Assembly: GCA_003021175.1 (NCBI GenBank)
Contig: PXQV01000001.1
Coordinates: 125,869 to 189,868 of the forward strand
DNA from: Halobacteriales archaeon QH_7_66_36
GTDB taxonomy: Archaea > Halobacteriota > Halobacteria > Halobacteriales > Haloarculaceae
Direction: 5' to 3'
DNA: 64,000 bases
In this document: positions 43,281 through 51,926 of the stretch, piece by piece
How the letters are laid out: each line of letters starts with the position of its first letter
Position numbering within the stretch: the first letter of the stretch is position 1
Position numbers and translations under genes: made by a program
Notes under the pieces: generated by a model
Told to the model about the DNA's origin: nothing
Database searches by the model: none
What the model saw: the letters and a program-made list of their open reading frames with translations, nothing else

Positions 43281-44063
43281 CTACAGCTCCGTCTCGAAGT
43301 CTTCGAGCGCGTAGCCCGGCTCCGCGCCGCGGCGGTCGAGCGTCTCGTTGGCGAGCAGCCAGTAGACGACCGACAGCGCCTTCCGTCCCTTGTTGTTCGT
43401 CGGGACGACGAGGTCCACGTTCGACGTGGTGTTGTTCGAGTCGCACATCGCGATGACCGGGATGCCGACCGTGATGGCCTCCTTGACGGCCTGCGAGTCG
43501 CCGATGGGGTCGGTGACCACGACGACGTCCGGCTCGATGTAGCCGTCGTAGTCCGGGTTCGTCAGCGTCCCCGGGATGAACCGGCCCGTGCGGGCGCGTG
43601 CGCCGACGGCGTCGGCGAACTTCTCCGCGGGGAACCGACCGTACTGTCGCGAGGAGGCGACGAGTATCTGCTCGGGGTCGTAGTTCGCGAGGAACGACGC
43701 CGCCGTGCGGATGCGGTCGTCCGTCTGCGAGATGTCCAGCACGTAGAGCCCGTCCGTCCGGACGCGGTGGATGAACCGCTCCATGGACTTGGTCTTCTGC
43801 TGGGTGCCGATGTGTGCCCCGGCGGCGAGATAATCCTCCACGGGGATGAGGAGGTCCGCCTCGTCGTCGGGCATGACGTCCTCGTCGAGGACGGCGGGTT
43901 GTTCGTCTGCTTCTGCCTCGGCGTCGGTCGCCTCGGCGTCCGATTCGTCGGTGTCGTCGGTCTCGGCGACCGGCTCGTCGTCGGCGGGGGCCTCGCCGGC
44001 GTCGGCGGGCACCTCGTCGATCTCGGAGTCGGCCTCCTCGAGACCTTCCTCGTTGTCGCTCAT
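43281..44063 (-). CDS. rpsB: 30S ribosomal protein uS2
   Basis: Structural protein of the small ribosomal subunit, 260 residues. The conserved part starts near residue 65 ([41 protein letters not shown]) and includes [29 protein letters not shown] and [25 protein letters not shown]. The first about 60 residues are an extra acidic, disordered extension ([24 protein letters not shown]) common in haloarchaeal uS2. The ATG overlaps the enolase stop (ATGA). It is the last gene of the uS13-to-uS2 operon. Confidence 0.98.
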   Translation of the reverse strand: MSDNEEGLEEADSEIDEVPADAGEAPADDEPVAETDDTDESDAEATDAEAEADEQPAVLDEDVMPDDEADLLIPVEDYLAAGAHIGTQQKTKSMERFIHRVRTDGLYVLDISQTDDRIRTAASFLANYDPEQILVASSRQYGRFPAEKFADAVGARARTGRFIPGTLTNPDYDGYIEPDVVVVTDPIGDSQAVKEAITVGIPVIAMCDSNNTTSNVDLVVPTNNKGRKALSVVYWLLANETLDRRGAEPGYALEDFETEL

Positions 44064-45256
44064 GCGTTTGCCTCGATTCTGATGAGTTCGTTCAGCTTCG
44101 CGGTTCGCTCGCCGCCGACCGCGCCCGTCTTGATGAACGGGGCGTCGGTCGCCACGGCGAGGTGTGCGATGGTCGTGTCCTCGGTCTCGCCGCTCCGGTG
44201 GGAGACGACGGCGTCGTAGCCGTGTTCGCGCGCCACTTCGATGGCATCGAACGCGTCCGACAGCGTGCCGATCTGGTTCGGCTTCACGAGGATCGAGTTC
44301 GCGGCCCCTTGCGCGATACCCTCGCGCAGGCGGTCCGTGTTCGTGACGAACAGGTCGTCGCCACAGACGAGCGTTTGGTCGCTCACCCGCTCGGTCAGTT
44401 CCGCGAACCCCTCGTAGTCGTCCTCGTCGAGCGGGTCCTCGACGTACGCCAGCCCGTAGTCGGCGACGAGTTCGGCCATGTACTCGACCTGTTCGGCGGG
44501 GGTGCGCGTCGTGTCCGAGTAGACGTACGCCTCGCCGTCGAACAGCTCCGCACCGGCCACGTCCAGCCCCATGCGGATCTCGAAGCCGACCTCGTCTCCG
44601 ACCCGTTCGATGGCCGTCGAGACGAGCGCCAGCGCTTCCTCGTCATCGATGGCGGGGGCCCACGCCCCCTCGTCACCCTTCGCGGCCGGAATCCCCCGCT
44701 CGTCGAGCAGGTCGGCGACCGCGTCGTGGACGGCTGCGTTCGCGAAGACGGCGTCCGCGACGCCGGGTGCGCCGACCGGCGCGGCGAGGAACTCCTGAAT
44801 GTCGGTCGCGTCGGCGGCGTGTTCGCCGCCGCCGACGACGTTGCCGAGCGGCGTCGGGAACTCGTTGCCGCGGAACGCGCCACCGAGGTGCTGGTACAGC
44901 GGCGCACCGAGCATGTCGGCACCCGCCTTCGCCGCGGCCATCGAGATCGCGACGGCCGCGTTCGCGCCGATTTCGGAGAGGTCGGCCGTCCCGTCGGCAC
45001 CGCGAAGCGCGGCATCGACGGAGCGCTGGTCGCCCGCGTACACCTGTCCCTCGATGCGAGGGACGGCGCGTTCGCGAGCCTTCGCGATAGCCTCCTCCGG
45101 CGGCAGTTCGACGGCCTCGTACTCGCCGGTCGACGCCCCGGAGGGGGCCGCGGCGCGGCCGAAGCCGCCGGACTCCGTCGTGACCTCCGCCTCGACCGTC
45201 GGGTCGCCCCGCGAGTCGAGCACGCGGCGGAGTCGCACCTCGGTGACGAGCGTCAC
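44060..45256 (-). CDS. eno: Enolase
   Basis: Converts 2-phosphoglycerate to phosphoenolpyruvate in glycolysis/gluconeogenesis; 398 residues, the usual archaeal length. The motifs are [15 protein letters not shown] at the N-terminus, [16 protein letters not shown] (mobile loop), the metal-binding Asp/Glu residues in [10 protein letters not shown] and [26 protein letters not shown] with the catalytic Lys, and the signature [20 protein letters not shown]. It is within the ribosomal operon, coupled by overlap to rpoK upstream and rpsB downstream, as in other archaea. Confidence 0.98.
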   Translation of the reverse strand: MTLVTEVRLRRVLDSRGDPTVEAEVTTESGGFGRAAAPSGASTGEYEAVELPPEEAIAKARERAVPRIEGQVYAGDQRSVDAALRGADGTADLSEIGANAAVAISMAAAKAGADMLGAPLYQHLGGAFRGNEFPTPLGNVVGGGEHAADATDIQEFLAAPVGAPGVADAVFANAAVHDAVADLLDERGIPAAKGDEGAWAPAIDDEEALALVSTAIERVGDEVGFEIRMGLDVAGAELFDGEAYVYSDTTRTPAEQVEYMAELVADYGLAYVEDPLDEDDYEGFAELTERVSDQTLVCGDDLFVTNTDRLREGIAQGAANSILVKPNQIGTLSDAFDAIEVAREHGYDAVVSHRSGETEDTTIAHLAVATDAPFIKTGAVGGERTAKLNELIRIEANA

Positions 45257-45429
45257 TCCGCGTCACCCCGCCGCACGGTGAAGGGGAGCACGTCCGCGTC
45301 GTACTCCTCGGCGGCGATGAGTATCGGCTCCGTCTGATCGGTGTCCACGAGCACGGGCGCACCGTAGCTCACCTGCAGGGCTCGCGCCCCGAGGATGCGC
45401 GCCTTCTCGTAGCGGTTGTCCGTCTTCAT
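45253..45429 (-). CDS. rpoK: DNA-directed RNA polymerase subunit K
   Basis: Small archaeal RNA polymerase subunit (omega/Rpb6 equivalent), 58 residues, that clamps RpoA'. Translation from ATG 45429 reads [20 protein letters not shown], followed by [10 protein letters not shown] and ends [24 protein letters not shown] is the family signature. Stop overlaps the enolase ATG (ATGA) and the start overlaps the rpoN stop, so translation is coupled across rpoN, rpoK and eno. Confidence 0.95.
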   Translation of the reverse strand: MKTDNRYEKARILGARALQVSYGAPVLVDTDQTEPILIAAEEYDADVLPFTVRRGDAE

Positions 45430-45620
45430 TGGTAGGGTGCCACGATGTCGACGAGGTCCTTGTGCGAGACGAGCATGCGCCGACAGCAGGCGCGCTCGAC
45501 GCCGAGTTCGTCGAGCACCGCCTTCGGGTTCTCGTCGTCCTCTCGCGTGCGAGCCTTGAACTCCTCCCAGTGCTCGCCGACGACGTTACCGCACGTGAAA
45601 CACCGGACCGGGACCATCAT
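45426..45620 (-). CDS. rpoN: DNA-directed RNA polymerase subunit N
   Basis: Zinc-binding RNA polymerase subunit of 64 residues (Rpb10 equivalent), part of the D/L/N/P assembly platform. The atypical zinc site is complete: CFTCGN near residue 7 and RACCRRML near 44. [29 protein letters not shown] is the family C-terminus. ATG 45620 (MMVPV) or the next Met may be the start. It sits 12 bp after uS9 and overlaps rpoK. Confidence 0.97.
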   Translation of the reverse strand: MMVPVRCFTCGNVVGEHWEEFKARTREDDENPKAVLDELGVERACCRRMLVSHKDLVDIVAPYQ

Positions 45621-45631
45621 GCGTGAATCAC

Positions 45632-46030
45632 CTAGCGGTAGGACTTCTGGTAGCGGGCCCGTGCGCCGGGACCGCCCCACTTCTTCTGTTCGGACTGGCG
45701 TACGTCGTTGACCAGCAGCGAGCGGTCGAACGCCATGAAGGCGTCCCGCAGCTCCGCGTCGTTGTTGTGCTGGACGAGACCGCGAGCGATGGCCGTGCGG
45801 GCCGCGTCGGCCCGACCGGCGAAGCCGCCGCCGTTGATCTCCACGTCGATGTCGACGTCCTCGCGCAGGTCGTCCTCGGCAATCCGGAACGGTTCGAGTA
45901 TCTTCAGCCGCGCGCTCTCGGGCTCGACGAGCTCGACCGGCTCGCTGTTGATCCGCACTTTGCCGGTGCCGTCGCTCACGGTGGCGCGAGCGATGGCCGT
46001 CTTCTTCTTCCCGGATGTGTTCGTTACCAT
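45632..46030 (-). CDS. rpsI: 30S ribosomal protein uS9
   Basis: Small-subunit protein of 132 residues whose C-terminal tail reaches the P site. Visible are the N-terminal [25 protein letters not shown] and the [30 protein letters not shown] tail ending in the conserved SYR. Normal length. It overlaps uL13 by 7 bp at its start. Confidence 0.98.
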   Translation of the reverse strand: MVTNTSGKKKTAIARATVSDGTGKVRINSEPVELVEPESARLKILEPFRIAEDDLREDVDIDVEINGGGFAGRADAARTAIARGLVQHNNDAELRDAFMAFDRSLLVNDVRQSEQKKWGGPGARARYQKSYR

Positions 46031-46458
46031 GTGACGTTAGCACCCAACTGCTCGGCGATGTCACCGAGCGTGGTGAACTTGATGTTCGACAGCCTGTCGA
46101 GGGAGGTGCCCTCGAGCACCTCGCCCTCCTCGAACGGGTTACCCACGTAGACGCGGACGTTCTCGAACGCCTCGCGCCCGTCCGTGGACTTGTACGGGAG
46201 CATGCCGCGGATCGATCGCTTGAGGATGCCGTCGGGCCGCTTCGGATAGTAGGGACCGCTCTCGGCACCGACCTCCACCCGCTTGCGGAACACGTCCATC
46301 GTGGCCTCCTCGTTGCCGGTGATGACCGCGCTCTGTGCGTTCACCACGGCGACGCGCTCGCCGTCGAGCGCGCGCTGTGCGACGTTCGAGGCGACGCGAC
46401 CGACGATGCAGTCCCGCGCGTCAACGACCACGTCGGCGTCGAACTCTGCGGTACTCAT
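46024..46458 (-). CDS. rplM: 50S ribosomal protein uL13
   Basis: Large-subunit protein of 144 residues. [36 protein letters not shown] at the N-terminus and [41 protein letters not shown] are family signatures. Length and motifs are normal, in contrast to its neighbour eL18. The ATG overlaps the eL18 stop (ATGA), so translation of uL13 is probably coupled to that of the shortened eL18 reading frame. Confidence 0.98.
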   Translation of the reverse strand: MSTAEFDADVVVDARDCIVGRVASNVAQRALDGERVAVVNAQSAVITGNEEATMDVFRKRVEVGAESGPYYPKRPDGILKRSIRGMLPYKSTDGREAFENVRVYVGNPFEEGEVLEGTSLDRLSNIKFTTLGDIAEQLGANVTW

Positions 46459-46673
46459 CGGATCACCCGCACGTCGGAGCCGTCTGGGTTGTTTTCGAGC
46501 GCTTCTTCCAGTTGCACTGCCTCACCGACGGCCTCGATCTTCGTCTCGGCGGAGCCGGAGAAGTCGACGGCGGCGACGGTCACGTCCTTGCGGAGCGCGC
46601 CGGAGCCGAGCACCTTGCCCGGCACGATGAGGTCGGCGATGAGACTGTTGAGTCTCGGATTCGTCTTGCTCAT
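46455..46673 (-). CDS. 50S ribosomal protein eL18 (L18e) with internal in-frame deletion
   Basis: The reading frame encodes 72 residues. The first 15, [15 protein letters not shown], and the last 57, beginning [25 protein letters not shown] and ending [12 protein letters not shown], are textbook haloarchaeal L18e. The family has about 116 residues, so about 44 (roughly residues 16-59, including the RxxRTHxEVNLGRI-type core) are missing without a change of frame. The normal protein binds 23S rRNA in the large subunit. The frame remains open and coupled to uL13. It may be a true natural deletion, an assembly error, or a case where another eL18 copy exists. Confidence 0.9.
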   Translation of the reverse strand: MSKTNPRLNSLIADLIVPGKVLGSGALRKDVTVAAVDFSGSAETKIEAVGEAVQLEEALENNPDGSDVRVIR

Positions 46674-46703
46674 TCGGTATCACTCTCCGTCAGGAAAAGC
46701 GAG

Positions 46704-46788
46704 TGCAGGGAGCAGGATTTGAACCTGCGGACGTCTACACGACAGCGCCCTGAACGCTGCGCCGTTGGCCTAACTTGGCTATCCCTGC
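46704..46788 (-). tRNA. tRNA-Leu (anticodon CAG)
   Basis: An 85-nt tRNA read on the minus strand. The acceptor stem GCAGGGA (46782-46788) pairs with TCCCTGC (46705-46711); discriminator A is at 46704. The anticodon stem is CAGCG/CGCTG with the loop TTCAGGG, giving anticodon CAG for CUG codons. The T arm is GCAGG-TTCAAAT-CCTGC. The long variable arm (TCGTGTAGACGTCC region) confirms a class II Leu tRNA. CCA is not encoded. It lies between rpoD and eL18 in the ribosomal operon, so processing may separate transcripts. Confidence 0.95.
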
Positions 46789-46884
46789 TCGCGTCGTTCG
46801 GTATTGCGCCCCCGTTCCTAACGCTTTCGATGTGCCCGAACCCGCCGACGGAGCCGGCGGTGGCGAGGCGTTCAGTCTCGGAAC

Positions 46885-46911
46885 CCGCTCGCGGCGCGAG
46901 ACCGCGAGCGG
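46885..46911 (-). terminator. Perfect 10-bp hairpin between rpoD and tRNA-Leu
   Basis: CCGCTCGCGG (46885-46894), a 7-nt loop, and CCGCGAGCGG (46902-46911) form a strong hairpin 46 bp after the rpoD stop. It may be a terminator, a processing site or an attenuator for the downstream tRNA-Leu/eL18 part. No T-run follows on the minus strand. Confidence 0.4.
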
Positions 46912-46956
46912 AGTGGGCAGACACGTGAGGACGGGTGCGCGTGGTCATGTTGCAGT

Positions 46957-47703
46957 TTACAGTTGGACTGCCGCTGCGAGTTCGTCGGCGCGGTCGCCGA
47001 TGGAGTCGACGGCGGCCAACACGAGGTCGTCGACGCTCATCGAGCCGTCCGTCTCCACGTCGAAGACGAAGGCGTTGGGCACGTCGTGGACCTCGACCTC
47101 CTTCCCCTCGTAGCGGTTCGTGAGGTCGTTGCCGAAGGACTCGGCGGGGACGAGTTCACCCTCTGCCTCGATGACGCCGCGGACGATACGGGGGTCGTCC
47201 TGCTCGAACGCCTCGTTGTCGCCGACGACCTCGATCCGCTGGAGATGTCGGTAACCGACGGCCACGCCGCCCTGATGTTTGGCGTGTTCCTTCCCGGTAT
47301 CCATCACCGCGTCGGCTTCGATTTCGAGCCGTTGGCCCTCCTTCAGGTCGATGATCGGGACGTTCTCCTCGGCGGGCGACACGAGGTCGTCCGACGAGAC
47401 GAGGTCGCCGGAGTAGGCGGTGCCCGGCCCCTCCACGTCGAGCGCGAGCGTCACCGTCTCGCCCTCGCTGAACTCGTCGCGGGGGGTCGTCAGCGGCACG
47501 AGCCCGAGCCGGAGCCCGATCTGTTCGTCGAACATCACCGACGAGTTCTCGACGACGCGAACCTCGTCGATGGACAGCGTGGGCACGTCGGCGAGCATCG
47601 CTCGGCGGACGCCGTTGGCGAACGCCGGCGTGACGCCGCGGACGAGGAACGTCGCCTCGCGGTCGCCGCGTTCGATGAACTCGACCTCGTACTGTTCGCT
47701 CAT
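46957..47703 (-). CDS. rpoD: DNA-directed RNA polymerase subunit D
   Basis: Archaeal alpha-like assembly subunit (Rpb3 equivalent) of 248 residues; not a sigma factor. Family motifs are [70 protein letters not shown] and the C-terminal [31 protein letters not shown] helix. No cysteine iron-sulfur ligands are visible in the insertion region (about 165-205), consistent with haloarchaeal subunits that lack the cluster. It lies one base after uS11 and is co-oriented. Confidence 0.98.
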   Translation of the reverse strand: MSEQYEVEFIERGDREATFLVRGVTPAFANGVRRAMLADVPTLSIDEVRVVENSSVMFDEQIGLRLGLVPLTTPRDEFSEGETVTLALDVEGPGTAYSGDLVSSDDLVSPAEENVPIIDLKEGQRLEIEADAVMDTGKEHAKHQGGVAVGYRHLQRIEVVGDNEAFEQDDPRIVRGVIEAEGELVPAESFGNDLTNRYEGKEVEVHDVPNAFVFDVETDGSMSVDDLVLAAVDSIGDRADELAAAVQL

Positions 47704-47704
47704 C

Positions 47705-48088
47705 TCAGAACCCGCTGTTCTTGGGTGCCCGCGTACCGTCGTGCGGGATGGGTGTTACGTCCTCGATACGGCCGATCTCCAGTCCGGCGCGGGCGAGCGC
47801 ACGGATCGTCGCCTGTGCGCCCGGCCCGGGCGACTTGTTGAGATTGCCGCCGGGACCGCGCACGCGGACGTGGAGTCCCGTGATGCCCGCGGCCTTGATC
47901 TCCTCGGCGACGGCCTCGGCCATCTGCATCGCGGCGTACGGCGACGCCTCGTCGCGGTTCTGCTTCACGACCGTGCCGCCGGAGGATTTCACGATGGTCT
48001 CCGCGCCGGTCATGTCCGTTACCGTGATGATCGTGTTGTTGAACGAGGCGTACACGTGTGCGACGCCCCACGTCTCGTCGGAACTCAT
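47705..48088 (-). CDS. rpsK: 30S ribosomal protein uS11
   Basis: Small-subunit platform protein of 127 residues. [52 protein letters not shown] and [48 protein letters not shown] are diagnostic. The C-terminus is intact (RAPKNSGF). It overlaps uS4 by 4 bp (ATGA). Confidence 0.98.
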   Translation of the reverse strand: MSSDETWGVAHVYASFNNTIITVTDMTGAETIVKSSGGTVVKQNRDEASPYAAMQMAEAVAEEIKAAGITGLHVRVRGPGGNLNKSPGPGAQATIRALARAGLEIGRIEDVTPIPHDGTRAPKNSGF

Positions 48089-48615
48089 TCTTGGTCACCT
48101 CCGGCACGCTCCGGATGCAGGTCGTCGGCGAGCGGACTGCGCTCCTCGTACTCGATGGTGTCTTCCGTCGCGACGTCCACCTTCAGCGACGGCGACCCGA
48201 CGCGGGCACCGTCCATCGTGATGTGGCCGTGGACGATGAACTGCCGCGCCTGTTCGGCCGTGTTCGCCAGCCCCTGTCGGTAGACGACCGTCTGGAGGCG
48301 GCGTTCGAGCACGTCGGTCACGTCCAGCGACAGGATGTCGTCGAGACTCTCGTTCTCGCCGAGGACGCCGATCCGCTGCAGCCGCGAGAGGAACTCCTCG
48401 CCCGCCTGTGCGGCGGTGTCGGCGTCGCCCTGCGCCTCGCCGAGCAGGCGGCGGGCCTCGCGTCGGTAGTCACGCAGTTCCGACTGGGCGCGCCACAGTT
48501 CCTCTTTGTTCTTCAGGCCGTACGTGTCGAGCAGACGGGCTTCGTCGTCGATACGCTCGCCCTGATACGGGTGATTCGGCGTCTCGTACGCCTTGGTGTT
48601 GCTACCGAGCGGCAT
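48085..48615 (-). CDS. rpsD: 30S ribosomal protein uS4
   Basis: Assembly-initiating small-subunit protein of 176 residues. It has the archaeal N-terminus ([29 protein letters not shown]) and an S4 RNA-binding domain [42 protein letters not shown]. There are no zinc cysteines in the N-terminal region. Normal length; its start overlaps the uS13 stop by one base. Confidence 0.98.
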   Translation of the reverse strand: MPLGSNTKAYETPNHPYQGERIDDEARLLDTYGLKNKEELWRAQSELRDYRREARRLLGEAQGDADTAAQAGEEFLSRLQRIGVLGENESLDDILSLDVTDVLERRLQTVVYRQGLANTAEQARQFIVHGHITMDGARVGSPSLKVDVATEDTIEYEERSPLADDLHPERAGGDQE

Positions 48616-49133
48616 TACTCCTCACCACCCTCGCTGTCCTCGGAGCGTTCCTCCTTGATCGCCTCGACGTTGACGCCGATGGTGCCTTCCGTCCGGCCCG
48701 TCGACTTGGTGCGCTGGCCGCGCACCTTCTGGCCCCGCCTGTGGCGGACGCCCTTGTACGAGTCGATCATCTTCATCCGGTTGATGTCCCGGCGACGGGA
48801 CATCTGGAGGTCGTTGCCGGTCTCGTGGGTGGACTCGCCGTCGAAGTAGCCGTCCTGGTGGTTCACCATCCACTCGGGCACCTCGTCGGCGTAGCTCCGG
48901 ACGAGTCCGACGATCTCGTCGATCTCGTCGTCGTCGAGTTTGCCGATGACTTCCCGGCGGTCGATCTCTGCCTTGCGTGCGATGATGCGGGCCGTTCGCT
49001 GGCCGATACCGTTCATCTCCATCAGCGACCGCTCGACGGACTTCGTGCCGTCGAGGTCGGTCTGGCCGATGCGGACGAAGTAGCGGATGTCCTCCTCCTC
49101 TTCGCCCTCGGTGTCTGGTTCTTCCGCGCTCAT
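48615..49133 (-). CDS. rpsM: 30S ribosomal protein uS13
   Basis: Head protein of the small subunit, 172 residues, the first protein gene of the operon. After an acidic leader (about 1-14) come [38 protein letters not shown] and [43 protein letters not shown] 49133 (MSAEEPD) was chosen because further upstream the frame runs into tRNA-Ser. The tRNA ends 20 bp before this start, so cotranscription with tRNA-Ser is likely. Confidence 0.97.
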   Translation of the reverse strand: MSAEEPDTEGEEEEDIRYFVRIGQTDLDGTKSVERSLMEMNGIGQRTARIIARKAEIDRREVIGKLDDDEIDEIVGLVRSYADEVPEWMVNHQDGYFDGESTHETGNDLQMSRRRDINRMKMIDSYKGVRHRRGQKVRGQRTKSTGRTEGTIGVNVEAIKEERSEDSEGGEE

Positions 49134-49152
49134 GTGTATGTGTCTCTGCGAG

Positions 49153-49235
49153 CGTCGCGGCGGGGATTCGAACCCCGGGGGCATGACGCCACTGAGTTAG
49201 CAACCCAGCGCCTTGGGCCACTTGGCTACCGCGAC
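49153..49235 (-). tRNA. tRNA-Ser (anticodon GCT)
   Basis: An 83-nt class II tRNA on the minus strand. Acceptor GTCGCGG (49229-49235) pairs with CCGCGAC (49154-49160); discriminator G is at 49153. The anticodon arm CTGGG-TTGCTAA-CTCAG has anticodon GCT for AGC/AGU codons. The T arm GGGG-TTCGAAT-CCCC and a long variable arm follow. It heads the ribosomal operon. Confidence 0.95.
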
Positions 49236-49362
49236 ACGCGGTCGTGTATCCTCGCCCGGCCGTCCGGACTCGGGGACGGGGTCCCCTGCATCGATTGCAT
49301 ACTGAAGCACTCGACACCGACACTTAAGGCTCACGAAGCGCACGCCGCCGTGAGACACCGGA

Positions 49363-49581
49363 TCACCCGCTCCCGATGAACGTCACGCCGCCACAGACGT
49401 GACACTCGACGGCGTCGGCGGTCGACGGCGTCGCCTCTCCCGTGCCGAAGGTGACCAACACCTCGTCCACGTCTGCGAACTGGCGACCGCAGAGCGGACA
49501 CTCGACGACGCCGCACTCGACGGCCTGCCGTGGGATCTGATTTACCGTGTCGCCATCGTCGCTGTCGCCGTCGCTGTCCAT
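49363..49581 (-). CDS. Small haloarchaeal zinc-ribbon-like protein
   Basis: A 72-residue protein with an acidic N-terminus (MDSDGDSDDGD) and two CxxC pairs, CPLCG at about 28-31 and CHVCGG at about 59-62, the arrangement of a treble-clef or zinc-ribbon domain. It has no other recognisable feature and its function is unknown. It is last in a three-gene run (Mrp ATPase, 76-residue protein, this gene) on one strand with almost no spacing, so a link to metal or iron-sulfur handling is possible. Confidence 0.75.
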   Translation of the reverse strand: MDSDGDSDDGDTVNQIPRQAVECGVVECPLCGRQFADVDEVLVTFGTGEATPSTADAVECHVCGGVTFIGSG

Positions 49582-49582
49582 C

Positions 49583-49813
49583 TCAGTCGCGGGCGAGCGT
49601 CCCTCGCTCGGTCACGCGCAGAATGTTTCGCATGTTCCGGTACACCGCCTCGGGCGTCGTCTCCTCGTCGGGGTCGTACAGGTCCGAGACGCGGTACAGC
49701 ATGGCGGCGACCAGCTCGGATTCCGAGCTGTCACCGCGCACGTCGCGAGCGATTTCGCGGAGCAGTTCCGCACGCTCCGGGTCGGGTCCGGGCTCGCCGT
49801 CGGTGTCGCTCAT
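49583..49813 (-). CDS. Small acidic haloarchaeal protein, unknown function
   Basis: A 76-residue protein with no cysteine. Two helices are likely (ERAELLREIARDVRGDSSESELVAAMLYRVSDLYD and PEAVYRNMRNILRVTERG). Its start overlaps the Mrp stop by 4 bp and it is directly followed by the zinc-ribbon gene, so the three are translationally linked. A partner of Mrp is a context-only guess. Confidence 0.72.
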   Translation of the reverse strand: MSDTDGEPGPDPERAELLREIARDVRGDSSESELVAAMLYRVSDLYDPDEETTPEAVYRNMRNILRVTERGTLARD

Positions 49814-50850
49814 CGCTGGGAAGTGCGCTGTCGGTGGATGATCCCCTGCATGTTGGCCGTCGAGCGGGCGAACGTGCGGAACGCCGCGCCCGTGTCGCTG
49901 TCATCATCGAGCACAACCGGCCGCCCGAGGTCACCGCCCTCGCGCACGTCGGGGTCGAGCGGCACGTCGCCGAGGAACGGCAGGTCGTTCTCCCCGGCGA
50001 ACCGCTCGCCGCCGCCGGTGCCGAAGATGTCGTGCACCTCGCCACAGTCCGGGCAGGTGAAACTCGACATGTTCTCGACGATGCCGAGCACGGGCGTGTC
50101 GTGTTTGCCGAACATCCGCAGCCCCTTGCGCGCGTCGTCTAACGCCACCTCCTGTGGCGTCGTGACGATGACCGACCCGGAGATAGGTACGGACTGGAGT
50201 AGGGTCAGCTGTGTGTCGCCTGTCCCCGGCGGGAGGTCGACGACCATGTAATCCAGCGTTCCCCACTCCACATCCTCCACGAGCTGGGTGATGAGCTTGT
50301 GGATCATCGGTCCCCGCCAGATGACGGGGTCGTCCTCGCCGACGAGGAAGGCCATGCTCATCAGCTTCATCCCGAACCGCTCGGGCGGGATAATGGTCTC
50401 GTCGGCCGTCGCCTGCGGCTGCTGGTCGGCCTCGACCATCCGCGGCACGTTCGGCCCGTACACGTCGGCGTCGAACAGCCCGACGCTCGCGCCCATGTCC
50501 GCGAGGCCGGCCGCGAGGTTCACCGCGACCGTCGACTTCCCGACGCCGCCCTTCCCAGAGGAGACGGCGATGATGTTCTTCACGCCCGGCAGTACCTGCT
50601 CTTCGGGGTCCAGCCCGCGGTCGACGTTGGCGGAGAGTTCGACCTCCAGTCCCGCGTCGAGCAGTCGCTCGCGCACCTCGTCGGCCAGCGCCGTCTCTGT
50701 CGGCGAGTACGGGGCACCCAACGCGAGGTCGACGGCGACTCGCTCACCGTCCACCTCGACGCTGTTGACCAGCCCGAGCGAGACGATGTCGTCCCCCAGA
50801 TCGGGGTCCTCGACCTCCGTTAAGAGATCGCGGACGGCGTTCGCATCCAT
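49810..50850 (-). CDS. Mrp/NBP35-family iron-sulfur carrier ATPase
   Basis: P-loop ATPase of 346 residues that binds and transfers Fe-S clusters (ApbC/Mrp). An N-terminal MIP18/DUF59-like domain (LLTEVEDPDLGDDIVSLGLVNSVEVDGE, about 7-85) precedes the deviant Walker A SSGKGGVGKST (about 95-106). Walker B/switch regions are GLFDADVYGPNVPRM and DYMVVDLPPGTGDTQLTLLQ. The cluster-bridging CxxC is FTCPDCGEVHDIFG. A TATA-like CTTATTCG about 25 bp upstream of the ATG implies leaderless transcription, and a perfect 8-bp inverted repeat lies just beyond. Confidence 0.95.
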   Translation of the reverse strand: MDANAVRDLLTEVEDPDLGDDIVSLGLVNSVEVDGERVAVDLALGAPYSPTETALADEVRERLLDAGLEVELSANVDRGLDPEEQVLPGVKNIIAVSSGKGGVGKSTVAVNLAAGLADMGASVGLFDADVYGPNVPRMVEADQQPQATADETIIPPERFGMKLMSMAFLVGEDDPVIWRGPMIHKLITQLVEDVEWGTLDYMVVDLPPGTGDTQLTLLQSVPISGSVIVTTPQEVALDDARKGLRMFGKHDTPVLGIVENMSSFTCPDCGEVHDIFGTGGGERFAGENDLPFLGDVPLDPDVREGGDLGRPVVLDDDSDTGAAFRTFARSTANMQGIIHRQRTSQR

Positions 50851-50885
50851 AGCGGCGGGTAGCCGAGGGCCGCGAATAAGGGTTG

Positions 50886-50907
50886 TGTCACCGGTTGCGC
50901 GGTGACA
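50886..50907. promoter_or_regulatory. Inverted repeat upstream of the Mrp promoter
   Basis: TGTCACCG (50886-50893), 6 bp, CGGTGACA (50900-50907): perfect 8-bp arms placed directly upstream of the CTTATT box of the Mrp gene. Its position suits a regulator site. The remainder of the 237-bp gap to 51087 shows no feature. Confidence 0.4.
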
Positions 50908-51087
50908 TCAGCGATTACGGTCGACGAGCGCCGTGCCCGCGACCGGTCGCCCGGTGTCGGCCCGCCTCGCGAACAGACGCACCCGAATGTCTCTCCGGGC
51001 CGCCGGCGTCGGAAATCACAGAACTCGACGAGTGAGCGCCGACCCCGGACTGAGCGAGTCGCGGCGGTGCAGTCAATGATCGGCGAC

Positions 51088-51558
51088 TCACAGCGCCGCG
51101 ACCGCCGTCTCGATATCCTCGCGCGGCACCGGGGTGATCCAGTCGTCGCTCACCCACGCGTGGCGAATCTCGCGGTCCGAATCGAGGACGAGGATCGCTC
51201 GCCGTGCCGTCCGAACGTCGGCCATCCCGTCGCGCTCGGCGAGTAGGTCGTAGGCGTCGGCGGCCCGGCCCTCCACGTCGGCGAAGGCTCCGAACGGCGA
51301 GTCGATGTCGCGGAGGAAGGCGTTCACCGCGTACGGGCCGTCTCGCGCGACGGCGACCACCGGCACGTCAAACTCGTCCCAGTCGGCCCGGTCGTACTGT
51401 TTGAACCAGTTCTCGTTGATAGCGTTGAAGACGAAGCCGGAGAAGACGAGGACCGCGCCGTCGTCGGCGACGGCAGACAGCGACCGCTCGCGGAACGTCT
51501 CTCCGTCGCAGTACAGCGCCTCGAAGTCGAGCGCAGTCTCCCCTTCGGTCGGTGGCAT
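51088..51558 (-). CDS. Peroxiredoxin-like (AhpC/TSA fold) protein without peroxidatic cysteine
   Basis: A 156-residue thioredoxin-fold protein resembling haloarchaeal redoxins: FEALYCDGETFRERSLSAV, AVLVFSGFVFNAINENWFKQYDRADWDEFDVPVVAVARD and the AILVLDSDREIRHAWVSDD strand. Where peroxiredoxins have PxxxT/SxxC, this protein reads FSGFVFNAINENW, so the catalytic Cys is absent; the only Cys (17) is outside the active site. It is likely non-catalytic or uses another chemistry. It is divergent from the CPYC glutaredoxin-like gene (87 bp between starts), a possible functional partner. Confidence 0.78.
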   Translation of the reverse strand: MPPTEGETALDFEALYCDGETFRERSLSAVADDGAVLVFSGFVFNAINENWFKQYDRADWDEFDVPVVAVARDGPYAVNAFLRDIDSPFGAFADVEGRAADAYDLLAERDGMADVRTARRAILVLDSDREIRHAWVSDDWITPVPREDIETAVAAL

Positions 51559-51644
51559 GGTCGTCGGTCGCGGTGACGCGACTAAAACGGTTCCCCGCTC
51601 GCGGCGACGGTGCCGTTATGTACCACGCGACTCTCCGCACATAC

Positions 51645-51926
51645 ATGAGCGAAGGGATGACTCTGTACCGATTGGAAGGCTGTCCGTACTGCGAACTGAT
51701 CGCCGACGAACTCGACGACCTCGGACTCGAATACGACTCCGTGTGGGTGGAAGGCCTCCACTCCAAGCGCAACGAGGTGCAGTCGGTGTCGGGCCAGCGG
51801 CAGGTGCCGGTGCTCATCGACGATGCCTGCGGCGTTACGATGGCCGAATCGGAGCGGATCGTCGAGTATCTCACCACCACCTACGGCGACGACGCGAGCG
51901 CCGACGAGGCCGAAGCGACCGCCTAG
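51645..51926 (+). CDS. Glutaredoxin-like/GST N-terminal domain protein
   Basis: A small thioredoxin-fold protein of 93 residues. The active site LYRLEGCPYCELIADELDDLGLEYD has the CPYC motif of classical glutaredoxins; QRQVPVLID with a cis-Pro and TMAESERIVEYL complete the fold. Without glutathione in haloarchaea the natural thiol may be gamma-glutamylcysteine, an inference from known haloarchaeal biology. Start choices are 51618, 51645 (MSEGMTLY, used here) or 51657. The 3' end overlaps the convergent cupin by 4 bp. Confidence 0.85.
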   Translation: MSEGMTLYRLEGCPYCELIADELDDLGLEYDSVWVEGLHSKRNEVQSVSGQRQVPVLIDDACGVTMAESERIVEYLTTTYGDDASADEAEATA

